From Candidatus Omnitrophica bacterium CG_4_8_14_3_um_filter_43_15 (lineage in GTDB: Bacteria; Omnitrophota; Gorgyraeia; Taenaricolales; Taenaricolaceae), in assembly GCA_002783585.1 (NCBI GenBank), contig PFHB01000032.1:1-33403 (forward strand): DNA of 33,403 nucleotides. Direction: 5' to 3'. The notes beneath the pieces were generated by a model, which made no database searches, was not told the origin of the DNA, and was given only the letters and a program-made list of their open reading frames with translations. Below are positions 1 to 8,598 of this stretch, one piece after another. The position numbers were made by a program, and so were the translations under genes. The stretch's first letter is position 1. Each line of letters opens with the position of its first letter.

Positions 1-81
1 CAAGATGAATTAAACGATCGTCCGCGTAAAACCCTTAATTGGTATACGCCTCATGAGAAATTCTGTGAAGTGTTGCATTAG
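1..81 (+). CDS. IS30-family transposase, C-terminal fragment (partial at window edge)
   Basis: Frame 1 is open from the first base to TAG at 79-81 and gives 26 residues beginning QDELNDRPRKTLNWYTPHEK. The LNDRPRKTL.W.TP pattern followed by a short tail is the typical C-terminus of IS30-family DDE transposases, which cut and join the ends of their own element. The rest of the gene lies outside the window. The following bases to about 95 (gttgcattagtagcttgaat) resemble the terminal inverted repeat that usually overlaps or follows the transposase stop in this family, but the exact IS end cannot be fixed without the other end. The element stops just upstream of the giant gene at 118. Confidence 0.8.
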   Translation, partial: QDELNDRPRKTLNWYTPHEKFCEVLH

Positions 82-117
82 TAGCTTGAATCCACCGGAG
101 CGTCCCCATTAATTACA

Positions 118-3100
118 ATGAAAAATAAATTAATCAAAATTATTGCCATAATCATTCTGCACGCGTTCTGCATAACGCAGCTCGGCCTTGCCGCGCCGTC
201 CGGCCGTTACAACCTACGCGGTTGTAACGGTAATATACGCGTAAAGGCGGCAGGCGAAAGCAGTACCGCAGGCGCAGTCGCTAACGCGCTCGGACGCGAG
301 CCGGCAGCTGCCGCTAAGGCAGGCGGATTTGACATGGAGGGGGTTAAAGCAAGGATTGAGAAAAGAAAAAGAGCCAAGTTAGAAGAACAGGAACAATCGC
401 CTAAAGACAAACCTCCTGCTGAGCCCTATAGGTTGACGATCTTTGATTCTTCAGAAACATGGTTTCCATTAGCTATTTTCGGAATTCCGATATTAACCGT
501 TATCGCATTCGCCGCATACTATCGAATTTTTGATTACATGATATCTATTACGGTCGACACTGCGCGCGCCGCAGGCGCAGCGTCAGCGGCGAACAGTAAT
601 GGCAGGCAAGGCAGAGGAAAAGTGTATACTGTAGGAGAAGCCAAAGCAATGCTTTTGAAAATGGGCTTAGGGCGTAACGCCGTACGATCAAGCTTTGTGG
701 TACATTTTGAAAGAGAGAGGCATTCTTTGGGGAGTTTAACAATAGAGTCAAAGAAGCTCGGCCTTGACAAGCTCCTTAATAAAATAGCTGCCGGTACAGG
801 TTATGTTGTTTATACCAGAAAAGGCGTGGGAGGCCGCGATATTCGTTTTTTAACGCCCACTGATTCGAAAATTATGGTGATGCATGCTCAGGCAGCAGAT
901 GCCGCGGCAAGAGGCGATGGGGATTATGATGATGAAGATTGGGCAAGCCATATAGATGAGCATGTTTTACCCGAAGGCAAAATAGTAGTTGTTAATTTTG
1001 CAAGATGGGAGGCGCCGGAAGTAGGAAGGCCCAGGCATGACCGCAGGCCGAAGAGTGAAAGAGACCGCGATAGAAAAACTGTTAGGCATACGCAAAGGCC
1101 TGTTAGAACCGCAATAGTCAGCGAACAGGAAACAGGAATTGAGGGGCCATTGATAGGCAGGTATCCCGGTGGTATTACCACAGTGGGCCATTTTGCGGCA
1201 AAGGTTATATATGCTGACAACGGCGAAATAGCATTTGAGTTTTTCAAAGTGGGCGTTTCGGTTTTTGGGGAAGAACAAGCTCAAAGAATAACGGAGATGT
1301 TAAGGAATTTACATTCAGCCGGCAGTGTATTTGATGTGGAAATAGCAGATGTTAACAAAGGAGGTTTTTTGTGCAAATTCGTTGAAAAAGGCGAAGGCAT
1401 GGAACAGCCGCGAGTTTGCGATCAACCCTTGTTATTTCTGCCTGCTTCGCATTCTCCATTGTCTGGGGTGCCATGGGGTTTGCATAGGGATACTACCGCG
1501 CGTTCATGGATAGGCCGTAGGATTAAGGTTGTATTTATACCTGAATCCGGAGCTTTTGAGACAAAATACACCGCAGGCGGCAAAATGCAGGTTTATCCTC
1601 CGGTCTCCTTTAATATTGTGCAGGAAAGAGAAAAACCTCGTTTTCTTGCTGAGCTTCAAGCTGAAGTAAATGCGTCAAAAGAGACAGGCAAACTTAATGT
1701 AAAAAGAACAGGAACTGTTAAAACGATAATTCCTTTTGAAAAAGGAGGTTTCGGCATATTCGTTGAATTAATGCCCGGGATTGACGCTATGTGCCATAGC
1801 AGCGAAGCATCTTGGGCCGCGGCCAATAATATTCAGGATATAACAGAGGCTGGCCTTGTAGCTGGAACAGAACTTGATTTTGTCGTTTTGCCTGACTCAA
1901 CGTTTGAAGGTGAAAAGCCGAGGATTAAGATAAGCAGAAAAAGGTGCGTGCCGGATCCTGCGCAAGAGTTTCTGGAAAAAGTGCGTATGCATGATGCGCC
2001 AAAGAGAGAAGGCCTTGTTACGCGAATTACTTCAAAAGGCATGGCAATAGTAAAAATAGATACAGACGAGGGCGCGTTTGAAGGTATCACATTAAATACC
2101 AGCAGTTTTCCTGAAATACACCAGGGTAGCGCCGTAGAGATTGCTATCGTAAGGATAGAGCCTGATACAAAAGACAGGTATGGCGATCCCAACGCTTTTC
2201 ATGTAATTTTAAAAATAGAAGGCTTCGTGCCAGACAAAAATATAAAAGATATGGCAGAAAGGCTTTTAGGGGATGATTGGTGGGATGAATTATCTGAGTT
2301 GGTTCCTTTTCTGGAGAAGGCAAGCAGTTCTGATTTAATTCTATTTATTAGAGAGCTTTTGCTTGAGATACCTAATGATGACATGGACATTTTTCAAGAA
2401 ATATATGAACGTTTAGTTACGATAGGTAACCGTATATCTAAACAGACAAACATGACCTCTGAATTTTTGAGACTTGCCAACCAAAGAGGGTTTGGTGACG
2501 CTAACAGCGCTGGCGATACCGTTGATATTGATAATGCGGCAAAGGACTTTGAAAATTATCCGAATCAGCTGCTTATGATAGACGAATTTTGCCCTCAGCT
2601 GAGGGATTTGTGGTGCGCAGCTGTTTTAAAGGCAATTAAGGATAATAACGGCGTCTTGCGCGAGAGCGAAGATGTTGAAGAGAAGCTGCTAAAAGGCATA
2701 CCTGTGTCTCACAGCACTATTCGTACGGCTGTAGAATATTTAATACTGAAACAATATATCATACACTCTGTCTTACCTGTAACCATATTTGATGTGCTGG
2801 GTGATAGCGGTTGCGAAGATTTAAAAAAGTTTATAGATACGCTGCGCAGCTGCCGCGAAGGCAAAATGAAAATATCCGACAGGTTTAATTTGGCAAAAAA
2901 TGGGGGGCCTGCCGCACTGGAATCCAAGATTAGAAGGATTGCCATAATAAACGAGATTAAAAGCACAGCAGGCGATAGCAGTATTGAGGGCCAAATAAAT
3001 GTAAGCCTGTTGAGGAGTGAGATTGCTTCTTATGGTCTTAATATTCCATGTTCAGCTGAGGATATACGTGTTGAAGTTGACGCTATGATTGAAAAAGATG

Positions 3101-6100
3101 TGCTTTCTATTAAGGATAGGCTAAATACGAAAGAAGATTATTCCGGTTTTGTTGTTGCAGATAGTGCCCCTGTTTTTGAAGGGTTTGAGGATATGCTAAA
3201 AAATGCAAGAGGCCTGATTATAGAAATACGTAAAATTCGCCTTGAAGATACTGTTGTCGGTATCCTTACCCCGAGCCGTCAGGATATATTGGAAGGCCTT
3301 GCCCGCATGGCAAAAAACAGGAAGGCCGAACTAAATGCCTTTGAACAGCGCCTATGTTATGTTAAAAGCGTTATCGCTGCTATTAAGGATATAAGCGCGC
3401 CGGCCATAGATGATGCACGGCTGGAATCGGCATCTTCTTTTATTTTAGGAATAAAACCTTATCATTTTGGATTGGACGGAAGAATCGAGAATGGTAATGG
3501 AACGGATGCGGAATATGCTGTTTTCATAGATATTGAACGAAGGGCGCAAAATAAAGACTCGGGGGGTTCCGGCGTTACTTTAGAACAAGAAATTTCGGTA
3601 TTAAAAAGTTTTGAGCCGGTCGCTGACTATTTATTGTTGTATAACTCTTTGTTTTTAATAAGCGTAAAGGTAGCTTCAAAAAAACTATCCAATATTGACC
3701 CAAATATATTTGATAAAGCATTTAAAGTGAAACCCTCAAATGCCGATGAGACGCTGCAGCAGTTGCGTGAATATGCAGGGGAAACAAAAGGCGCAGAGGG
3801 CACAGATATATATTCTGGTTTTTACGGCCTTTGGATTACCCTTAATAAGATGATAGAAGATTTCGAAAGTAATGCCGAAGAATTTAGCGGATACAGGTAT
3901 GCCGTAGGCAATTTTACCGACGGCAGTTTGTGGATATCGTTTGAGGGTGAGATTCCGGTTGAAAAAGAATGCCTGCCGCGGACAAAACATAATACTTACA
4001 CACTTGCTGCGGCAGTGGGAATAAAAGAAGTGGCGGATGAGTTTAATGCCGCGTATGAAGGATCGGGCTTTAATGAAGCTGTGCGCGATACAGAGCAAAA
4101 TGTCGGAAGCATATTTTATATTGATACCATATCGGACAGCCGGTATATGCTGGCGCAGGCATTTTTTGCGATGCGCGCAGGCCTGCCATGCGTGTTGTTG
4201 GCGGAAAATGAGAACATAAAGACAAAACTGCTCGAAGCCGCAAAAGTTTTTTCTTATATGAATGAAGACATGATAGCCTATGAGCTTGGCAATTCCCCTA
4301 AGGCAATTCAATCGGCAATGAGAAAGCTGTTTGAAATAAATTCCGATATAAATAATTTTAATTACAACACGTTAAATCTGTCTTCAAGCGAAGGCATAGC
4401 ATTATTAAATGACTGGTTGAAGGATAATTATCCTGGGCAGAGCAAAACTTTTACACAGCCTTCAGGGGTAATTCAAACCGGTACCAGGTGGCAGAATTAT
4501 TTTGCAGATATGGGTTTAACCGGTTTCGGCACAATTAACGAAAGAGAGAAAGAGGCAATAGGAAAAGCATTGGAATTTGCGCAATGCGCTTTGGATGCGC
4601 CTCCCAAAGAAGTGGTGGATATAGTCGCCCTTATTCACGATGTCCTGCAGCCGATGACAAGCCTTTACGGCTGGCTGGCTTTTCTGAAAACAACATTAAA
4701 AGACGGTGCTGACAGCGCTGAAATAGGCGAATTTAACAGGGTATTCGGATTAATGGATGATATAGTAGAGATGCAAAAAAATAGGGCCAGGCCATATTAT
4801 GTATGCCGTAAATACGGTGAATGGGAAAAGATGATTAATGACGGTAATGCATTAAAAGAAGAAATTAAACAGGCATATACCGCTGTTTGTGATTATTTAA
4901 ATGAGAAACCTGACAGGTTAAGAAAAATAGCCAATAGCACTGTTTTTGACGATTATCAAGAATCGTTTGACCATGATTTTTCCGATGCCGCGCTTGAATT
5001 TGCGAATTCAGGGCTTGAGATGCTGGATAATTATAATATTGAAGATATAGAAATAACGGAATTCCTTGAGAAATATTTTACTGCAATAGGCAAGGATTTT
5101 TCCGATAAAGATATTGATATTGAAATCGAAATACCGCAAGGCAAATTTTTCGTAAGGGCCAGTTACGGCGGGCTAAGGCGTATCTTAAGTAACATTATAA
5201 CCAACATTCCAAGGTATGTAAGCGCAGATGACGGCGCAAAGCATTTCGTTAAAATAAGGTTAAAATCGGTGGACGGACAAATACTTATAGAGATAGAGGA
5301 TAACGCCGGCGGTATAAGAAAACCGGAAATGTTGGAATTAGCATTAGACCCCGAAACCAAAACGCAAACCAAACGTATATTTATAAGAGGTACTTCAACA
5401 GAGGATACTTCTATGCCATTACAGAGAGGAAACGGCCTTGCCACAGCGCGGTTTTTTGCACTAAAATTCGGAGGGGATATTGACGTATCTACCAAACAAG
5501 GCGTAGGCACCACATTTACCATAAAACTGCAAACCGTTGCCGCGGCAGGCGGCATTGGCTATAAAAAGCTGCAAGAAGCAAAAGAGATGCTTAAAGCATC
5601 CGAATTAGAACGCCATAGTCCGGAAGGAAATATTATATGTGTCATATCCCCGGAGGTGGCGCTGGGGAATGCTGAGCATGCCGGCATAGGCCTTGCTATA
5701 GCGGTTAGCGACGAAGAGCAAAAAGATATATTTTTCCTTGCCACATCCGATGAGGAGGTTAAAAAACTGCAGTCTTTAGGAATATTGCGCAAACATATAA
5801 TAGAAGCCGATGATTTAGAAGATGCTTTTAATGCCGTATGGTTAAGCGCAGGACGCTTATTTACTTCAAGAGGGCTCATGGACAGGCGAGCCAAAACATA
5901 TGTACAACTTATCTGCGTTCAGGCTGAATCAATTAAAATAAAGCCTTGGCAGTATGGCACAAGCCCGGATATTAGGTATAAAATTATAAATCTTAATGAG
6001 ATTGAAAAAGAAGTGCCCGGCACATTAAGATCCATCTTAAAAGATAATGGTTTGAAGATTAATATTAATAATGACCCAACAGCAGCGCAGAAAGCCCTCA

Positions 6101-6132
6101 AACTTGCCCACGAAGCCCTCTGGGGCGTATAA
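118..6132 (+). CDS. Giant membrane-anchored protein with S1-like segments and C-terminal histidine-kinase module
   Basis: This 2004-residue protein has no name I recognise. Residues 1-28 form a signal peptide or first membrane helix (MKNKLIKIIAIIILHAF...). A second hydrophobic stretch lies near residues 115-140, so residues 30-115 are probably outside and the remaining ~1850 residues cytoplasmic. A basic Arg-rich stretch lies near 305-330. Three segments around 395-505, 525-612 and 627-703 have the V..I..GG..V.....G..G pattern of S1/OB domains; the middle one is clearest. The middle 1000 residues are helical and unassigned, with winged-helix-like stretches near 860-900. An H-box-like segment contains His1507 (LIHDVLQPMTSLYGW). 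A GHKL ATPase follows: N box near 1686, G1 EDNAGGI near 1727, G2 RGNGLATA near 1771, ending near 1805. About 200 further residues are unassigned. The ATG has only a weak GGAG 17 bases upstream. A sensory kinase role is inferred; RNA binding is a guess. Confidence 0.75.
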   Translation: MKNKLIKIIAIIILHAFCITQLGLAAPSGRYNLRGCNGNIRVKAAGESSTAGAVANALGREPAAAAKAGGFDMEGVKARIEKRKRAKLEEQEQSPKDKPPAEPYRLTIFDSSETWFPLAIFGIPILTVIAFAAYYRIFDYMISITVDTARAAGAASAANSNGRQGRGKVYTVGEAKAMLLKMGLGRNAVRSSFVVHFERERHSLGSLTIESKKLGLDKLLNKIAAGTGYVVYTRKGVGGRDIRFLTPTDSKIMVMHAQAADAAARGDGDYDDEDWASHIDEHVLPEGKIVVVNFARWEAPEVGRPRHDRRPKSERDRDRKTVRHTQRPVRTAIVSEQETGIEGPLIGRYPGGITTVGHFAAKVIYADNGEIAFEFFKVGVSVFGEEQAQRITEMLRNLHSAGSVFDVEIADVNKGGFLCKFVEKGEGMEQPRVCDQPLLFLPASHSPLSGVPWGLHRDTTARSWIGRRIKVVFIPESGAFETKYTAGGKMQVYPPVSFNIVQEREKPRFLAELQAEVNASKETGKLNVKRTGTVKTIIPFEKGGFGIFVELMPGIDAMCHSSEASWAAANNIQDITEAGLVAGTELDFVVLPDSTFEGEKPRIKISRKRCVPDPAQEFLEKVRMHDAPKREGLVTRITSKGMAIVKIDTDEGAFEGITLNTSSFPEIHQGSAVEIAIVRIEPDTKDRYGDPNAFHVILKIEGFVPDKNIKDMAERLLGDDWWDELSELVPFLEKASSSDLILFIRELLLEIPNDDMDIFQEIYERLVTIGNRISKQTNMTSEFLRLANQRGFGDANSAGDTVDIDNAAKDFENYPNQLLMIDEFCPQLRDLWCAAVLKAIKDNNGVLRESEDVEEKLLKGIPVSHSTIRTAVEYLILKQYIIHSVLPVTIFDVLGDSGCEDLKKFIDTLRSCREGKMKISDRFNLAKNGGPAALESKIRRIAIINEIKSTAGDSSIEGQINVSLLRSEIASYGLNIPCSAEDIRVEVDAMIEKDVLSIKDRLNTKEDYSGFVVADSAPVFEGFEDMLKNARGLIIEIRKIRLEDTVVGILTPSRQDILEGLARMAKNRKAELNAFEQRLCYVKSVIAAIKDISAPAIDDARLESASSFILGIKPYHFGLDGRIENGNGTDAEYAVFIDIERRAQNKDSGGSGVTLEQEISVLKSFEPVADYLLLYNSLFLISVKVASKKLSNIDPNIFDKAFKVKPSNADETLQQLREYAGETKGAEGTDIYSGFYGLWITLNKMIEDFESNAEEFSGYRYAVGNFTDGSLWISFEGEIPVEKECLPRTKHNTYTLAAAVGIKEVADEFNAAYEGSGFNEAVRDTEQNVGSIFYIDTISDSRYMLAQAFFAMRAGLPCVLLAENENIKTKLLEAAKVFSYMNEDMIAYELGNSPKAIQSAMRKLFEINSDINNFNYNTLNLSSSEGIALLNDWLKDNYPGQSKTFTQPSGVIQTGTRWQNYFADMGLTGFGTINEREKEAIGKALEFAQCALDAPPKEVVDIVALIHDVLQPMTSLYGWLAFLKTTLKDGADSAEIGEFNRVFGLMDDIVEMQKNRARPYYVCRKYGEWEKMINDGNALKEEIKQAYTAVCDYLNEKPDRLRKIANSTVFDDYQESFDHDFSDAALEFANSGLEMLDNYNIEDIEITEFLEKYFTAIGKDFSDKDIDIEIEIPQGKFFVRASYGGLRRILSNIITNIPRYVSADDGAKHFVKIRLKSVDGQILIEIEDNAGGIRKPEMLELALDPETKTQTKRIFIRGTSTEDTSMPLQRGNGLATARFFALKFGGDIDVSTKQGVGTTFTIKLQTVAAAGGIGYKKLQEAKEMLKASELERHSPEGNIICVISPEVALGNAEHAGIGLAIAVSDEEQKDIFFLATSDEEVKKLQSLGILRKHIIEADDLEDAFNAVWLSAGRLFTSRGLMDRRAKTYVQLICVQAESIKIKPWQYGTSPDIRYKIINLNEIEKEVPGTLRSILKDNGLKININNDPTAAQKALKLAHEALWGV

Positions 6133-6143
6133 TTCACACCCTC

Positions 6144-6172
6144 TTGACAAACCCTAAAACATAGTGTATACT
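6144..6172 (+). promoter_or_regulatory. Sigma70-type promoter of the AbiE operon
   Basis: TTGACA at 6144-6149 and TATACT at 6167-6172 are separated by exactly 17 bases, close to the consensus. The site lies in the 82-base gap after the giant gene and reads into the antitoxin start at 6215. Confidence 0.75.
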
Positions 6173-6183
6173 TATTTCTGTAA

Positions 6184-6201
6184 ATAATCATTTTTGATTA
6201 T
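6184..6201. promoter_or_regulatory. Inverted repeat, candidate autoregulatory operator
   Basis: The arms ATAATCA and TGATTAT (7 bp, perfect) are separated by TTTT. They sit just downstream of the -10 box and before the antitoxin ribosome-binding site. AbiEi-type antitoxins are known to repress their own operon by binding inverted repeats near the promoter, so this is the obvious candidate site. Assignment is by position and symmetry only. Confidence 0.45.
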
Positions 6202-6214
6202 ATAGGGAAACAGT

Positions 6215-6853
6215 ATGAACTTTACCGAGTTTAAAGAAAAATTCCAGGAGATGCCATTTGTTTCGGCCAGGATGGTAATGACGTTTGAGCGGGACTCTCA
6301 AGCTATGCGCAACCAGCTTACGCGTTGGCAAAAGAAGGGGCTTATTATCCAACTCAAACGCGGGATCTACGCGCTGAACAAGAGGGACAGGAAGGTTAAT
6401 CCAAGCAGGATTTTTCTGGCCAATCAGCTTTTATGGCCGTCTTATGTGAGTTTGGAATCAGCTCTTGGCTATTATAGCCTTATTCCGGAGGCGGTGGCGG
6501 ATATTACTTCGGTTAGTACCAAAAAAACCAGCTGTTTTACTAATTCGATCGGCAGATTTATTTATCAGCGTGTTAAGCCGGATGCATTTAGGGGGTATCG
6601 TTCTTATAAGGATGAAGCCGGCCTTGAGTGCCTGATTGCCGAGCCGGAAAAGGCTGTGGTGGATTTTTTATACCTTAATCTGCGTAAGTTTAAGGCCGAG
6701 GCCAAAGCGGTTTTTAAAGAATCATATCGTTTTCAGAATATGGAAGGGCTTAAACCCAAAAAAATCATCTCCTGGGCGCGTCTTTTCAAAAATAGCCGCC
6801 TTGAAGCAGTTGCCGGCGAATTTTGCGCGTTCATCAAGGAAGAAAAAGCATGA
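6215..6853 (+). CDS. AbiEi-type antitoxin (type IV toxin-antitoxin)
   Basis: This 212-residue protein matches the AbiEi antitoxin / transcriptional regulator family. An N-terminal winged-helix domain (about residues 1-60) contains the characteristic stretch LTRWQKKGLIIQLKRGIYAL. The C-terminal part holds the family pattern around YVSLESALGYYSLIPEAV (about 85-102) and EPEKAVVDFLYL. In this family the N-terminal domain represses the operon, and the C-terminal domain is needed to neutralise the toxin without stable binding to it. AGGGAAACAGT precedes the ATG. The stop TGA overlaps the toxin start (ATGA at 6850-6853), so the two are probably translationally coupled, as usual for abiEi-abiEii. Phage defence is a known role for some members; here it is an inference. 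Confidence 0.88.
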   Translation: MNFTEFKEKFQEMPFVSARMVMTFERDSQAMRNQLTRWQKKGLIIQLKRGIYALNKRDRKVNPSRIFLANQLLWPSYVSLESALGYYSLIPEAVADITSVSTKKTSCFTNSIGRFIYQRVKPDAFRGYRSYKDEAGLECLIAEPEKAVVDFLYLNLRKFKAEAKAVFKESYRFQNMEGLKPKKIISWARLFKNSRLEAVAGEFCAFIKEEKA

Positions 6854-7653
6854 TTGAACTTATCAAACAACAATTAACCAAGAGTATGCCGGATGAGGAG
6901 AAGCTCAACCGTTGCCGGGAGCTTATTCAGCTTCTCTGCCTGAAGATTTTTGATGAGCATAAGTTTTTCGATAATTTTTCCTTTACCGGAGGCACAGCGT
7001 TAAGAGTGGTTTTTGGCGTAAAGCGTTTTTCCGAGGATCTTGATTTTTCGCTGGTGAAAAAAGAGGATTATTCATTTTCCCGGATGACTGATGATTTACT
7101 TAAAGCTCTTGCCTTGGCAGGCCTAAAGGCAGAATCAAAGCCTAAATACGAAAGAACAGTTCATAGCGCTATGCTTAAATTTTCCGGAGTTTTAAAAGAA
7201 ATCGGCCTTTCTTCGCTTGAGAGCCAAAAGCTTTCAATTAAACTGGAAGTTGATACGAATCCTCCTAAGGGCGGGCGCATCCAAACCCGTATTATTCAAC
7301 GGGCGTATATTTTTAATGTGGCTCACTTTGACCTGCCATCAATGTTTGCCACTAAGCTACACGCCTGTTTTTTCAGAAAATATACCAAGGGCAGGGATTT
7401 TTATGATTTTATCTGGTATATGGGTAACAAGGTGAAACCGAATCTTATCTTGTTGAATAACGCTATTACCCAGACACAAGGCACAAATCCGGCTATTGAT
7501 GAAGGTAATCTTAAGGAATTCCTCTTAAAAGGCATAGAAAAGGTTGATTTTCAAGAGGCCAAAAGGGACGTGGAACGTTTTCTTGAGGATAAGAACGAGC
7601 TGCGCCTTTTTGACGCTAAACTTATCAAAAGTAGTATTGAAGCGGTGTACTAA
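6850..7653 (+). CDS. AbiEii-type nucleotidyltransferase toxin
   Basis: I use the ATG at 6850, which overlaps the antitoxin stop; a longer reading from 6823 would run inside the antitoxin gene. The 267-residue product has the nucleotidyltransferase core FTGGTALRVVFGVKRFSEDL near residues 44-63 followed by DFSL. GG and the ED.D acidic residues are the NTP- and metal-binding parts of the fold. A later conserved segment (FDLPSMFATKLHA, around 166-178, then KGRDFYDFIWY) is also typical of AbiEii/AbiGii toxins. Related enzymes transfer nucleotides to tRNA or other targets and arrest growth. The motifs look intact. The only unusual neighbour is the small RHH gene directly downstream. Confidence 0.9.
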   Translation: MIELIKQQLTKSMPDEEKLNRCRELIQLLCLKIFDEHKFFDNFSFTGGTALRVVFGVKRFSEDLDFSLVKKEDYSFSRMTDDLLKALALAGLKAESKPKYERTVHSAMLKFSGVLKEIGLSSLESQKLSIKLEVDTNPPKGGRIQTRIIQRAYIFNVAHFDLPSMFATKLHACFFRKYTKGRDFYDFIWYMGNKVKPNLILLNNAITQTQGTNPAIDEGNLKEFLLKGIEKVDFQEAKRDVERFLEDKNELRLFDAKLIKSSIEAVY

Positions 7654-7667
7654 ACCAGGAGAGAGGC

Positions 7668-7841
7668 ATGGGAAGGCCGATAAAGGCAGCGCAAAAAGAT
7701 AAGGATCCTATAGGGTACCAGTCAGTCACAGTGCGTCTGCCGCATGATATAATTGAAGCGCTTAACAAGCTTGATAAGGGCAGGCGCGCAGAGTTCATCA
7801 GGAACGCCATAACAACGCAGCTGAAGGCGAATAAGGCTTAA
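7668..7841 (+). CDS. Small ribbon-helix-helix (CopG/Arc-like) protein downstream of AbiE
   Basis: A 57-codon gene starts 15 bases after the toxin stop (last stop base 7653, ATG 7668) and is preceded by a good Shine-Dalgarno (AGGAGAGAGGC). The product begins MGRPIKAAQKDKDPIGYQSV. It continues with TVRLPHDIIEALNKLDKG and RRAEFIRNAI. The short beta strand (VTVRLP), two helices and the hydrophobic spacing fit a ribbon-helix-helix DNA-binding domain of the CopG type. It is probably the third gene of the AbiE operon. RHH proteins commonly act as antitoxins or autorepressors, so it may add a second layer of control. It could also be a leftover antitoxin from another system. Function is inferred from fold and position. 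Confidence 0.75.
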   Translation: MGRPIKAAQKDKDPIGYQSVTVRLPHDIIEALNKLDKGRRAEFIRNAITTQLKANKA

Positions 7842-7867
7842 ATACAGGTAATTAAAAGGATGCGCCA

Positions 7868-7900
7868 GAATGGGGTCAGGTTCGAAACCTGACCCCATTC
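7868..7900. repeat. 33-base perfect palindrome (REP-like)
   Basis: The arms gaatggggtcaggtt and aacctgaccccattc (15 bp, perfect) flank a three-base centre. It lies in the 196-base gap between the end of the + strand operon and the convergent gene ending at 8038. No T-run follows on either strand, so it is not a standard intrinsic terminator, although it could protect 3' ends. The GGGGTCAGG core resembles the palindromes linked to REP-associated tyrosine transposases in many bacterial genomes; that link is recollection, not a search. Nothing else was recognised in the rest of this gap. Confidence 0.7.
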
Positions 7901-8037
7901 TTATCGAACCGTTCAAATACCCTATATTGTAACCCATTATAATATATCTTATGTAAACTACAATAGGCGTAAAAAATTGCTGTAACTAATTGAAACTAAA
8001 TGAGTTGCAGCGTTTCTATTAAATCCTGTGGATAACC

Positions 8038-8499
8038 TTATTTTCTTTTACTTTGCTGTTTCTTCTTTGCCTGGGCTGCAGATATATCAACTATTCTGTG
8101 ATACTCAAACTTCCTCATATACCTTGCCAGGAAAAACAAGCCGTTAGGGTGGTATTGGTTAAAAACGGCATCCAGAATGATATGAAAAGCCAGGCCTATG
8201 GATACACCATACCATATTGGCCCAAGCCCAAGCCAGCAAACCAGGGCTGAATAGATAAGCACCAACTCATACGAATGCAGGAACAAATGCGCCTTTTTAA
8301 GCTCAAAGCTTTCGCATGTTTCTATTGTTTTCCATATATTAAACTTCCTGCCATAATTTATATAACACTCAAGCACATGGTCTAAATCAATCAAAAAGCC
8401 GCTTAAAAAAGCGGCTAAAGACAAAGAAATTGACCTGAATATAAAATATAATATAATACCGAATACCGCGCTGCTGGCTACATGTGCTTTTAAACGCAT
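8038..8499 (-). CDS. YdjM-like (DUF457) membrane-bound putative hydrolase
   Basis: This 153-residue protein is mostly membrane-embedded, with hydrophobic helices at roughly 8-25, 27-40, 77-95 and 97-115. The His/Asp pattern of the LexA-regulated YdjM / DUF457 metal-dependent hydrolase family is present: DLDH near residues 38-41, HLFLHS near 71-76 and FHIILD near 105-110, where H and D residues are thought to bind metal. The substrate is unknown. The C-terminus is Lys/Gln-rich (KKKQQSKRK). It is the last gene of the long - strand run, about 100 bases beyond the CspA stop, and the CspA terminator lies between them, so it probably has its own promoter. I see no LexA-like box. Confidence 0.65.
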   Translation of the reverse strand: MRLKAHVASSAVFGIILYFIFRSISLSLAAFLSGFLIDLDHVLECYINYGRKFNIWKTIETCESFELKKAHLFLHSYELVLIYSALVCWLGLGPIWYGVSIGLAFHIILDAVFNQYHPNGLFFLARYMRKFEYHRIVDISAAQAKKKQQSKRK

Positions 8500-8532
8500 A
8501 TTTTACCGGCCTCTCCTCTATTTATCGTGTTT

Positions 8533-8584
8533 AAAAAACCGCCCTTTCAAGCTAAGCAAAAATGCGTAAACCCAAAAGGGCGGC
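8533..8584 (-). terminator. Intrinsic terminator after cspA
   Basis: On the - strand CCGCCCTTT (8575-8583) pairs with AAAGGGCGG (8539-8547) across a 27-base loop and is followed by a TTTTTT run at 8533-8538. It lies 15 bases past the CspA stop. Confidence 0.75.
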
Positions 8585-8598
8585 ATTATTTACCTTTT

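Noticed and set aside
3736-4311. Long antisense open frame opposite the giant gene
   Set aside because: It lies wholly opposite a well-supported coding region, has no ribosome-binding site or family motif, and is rich in residues expected from reading the reverse frame.
7868-7900. Palindrome as an intrinsic terminator for the AbiE operon
   Set aside because: There is no T-run on either side, and a three-base centre makes a poor loop. It fits a REP-like repeat better.
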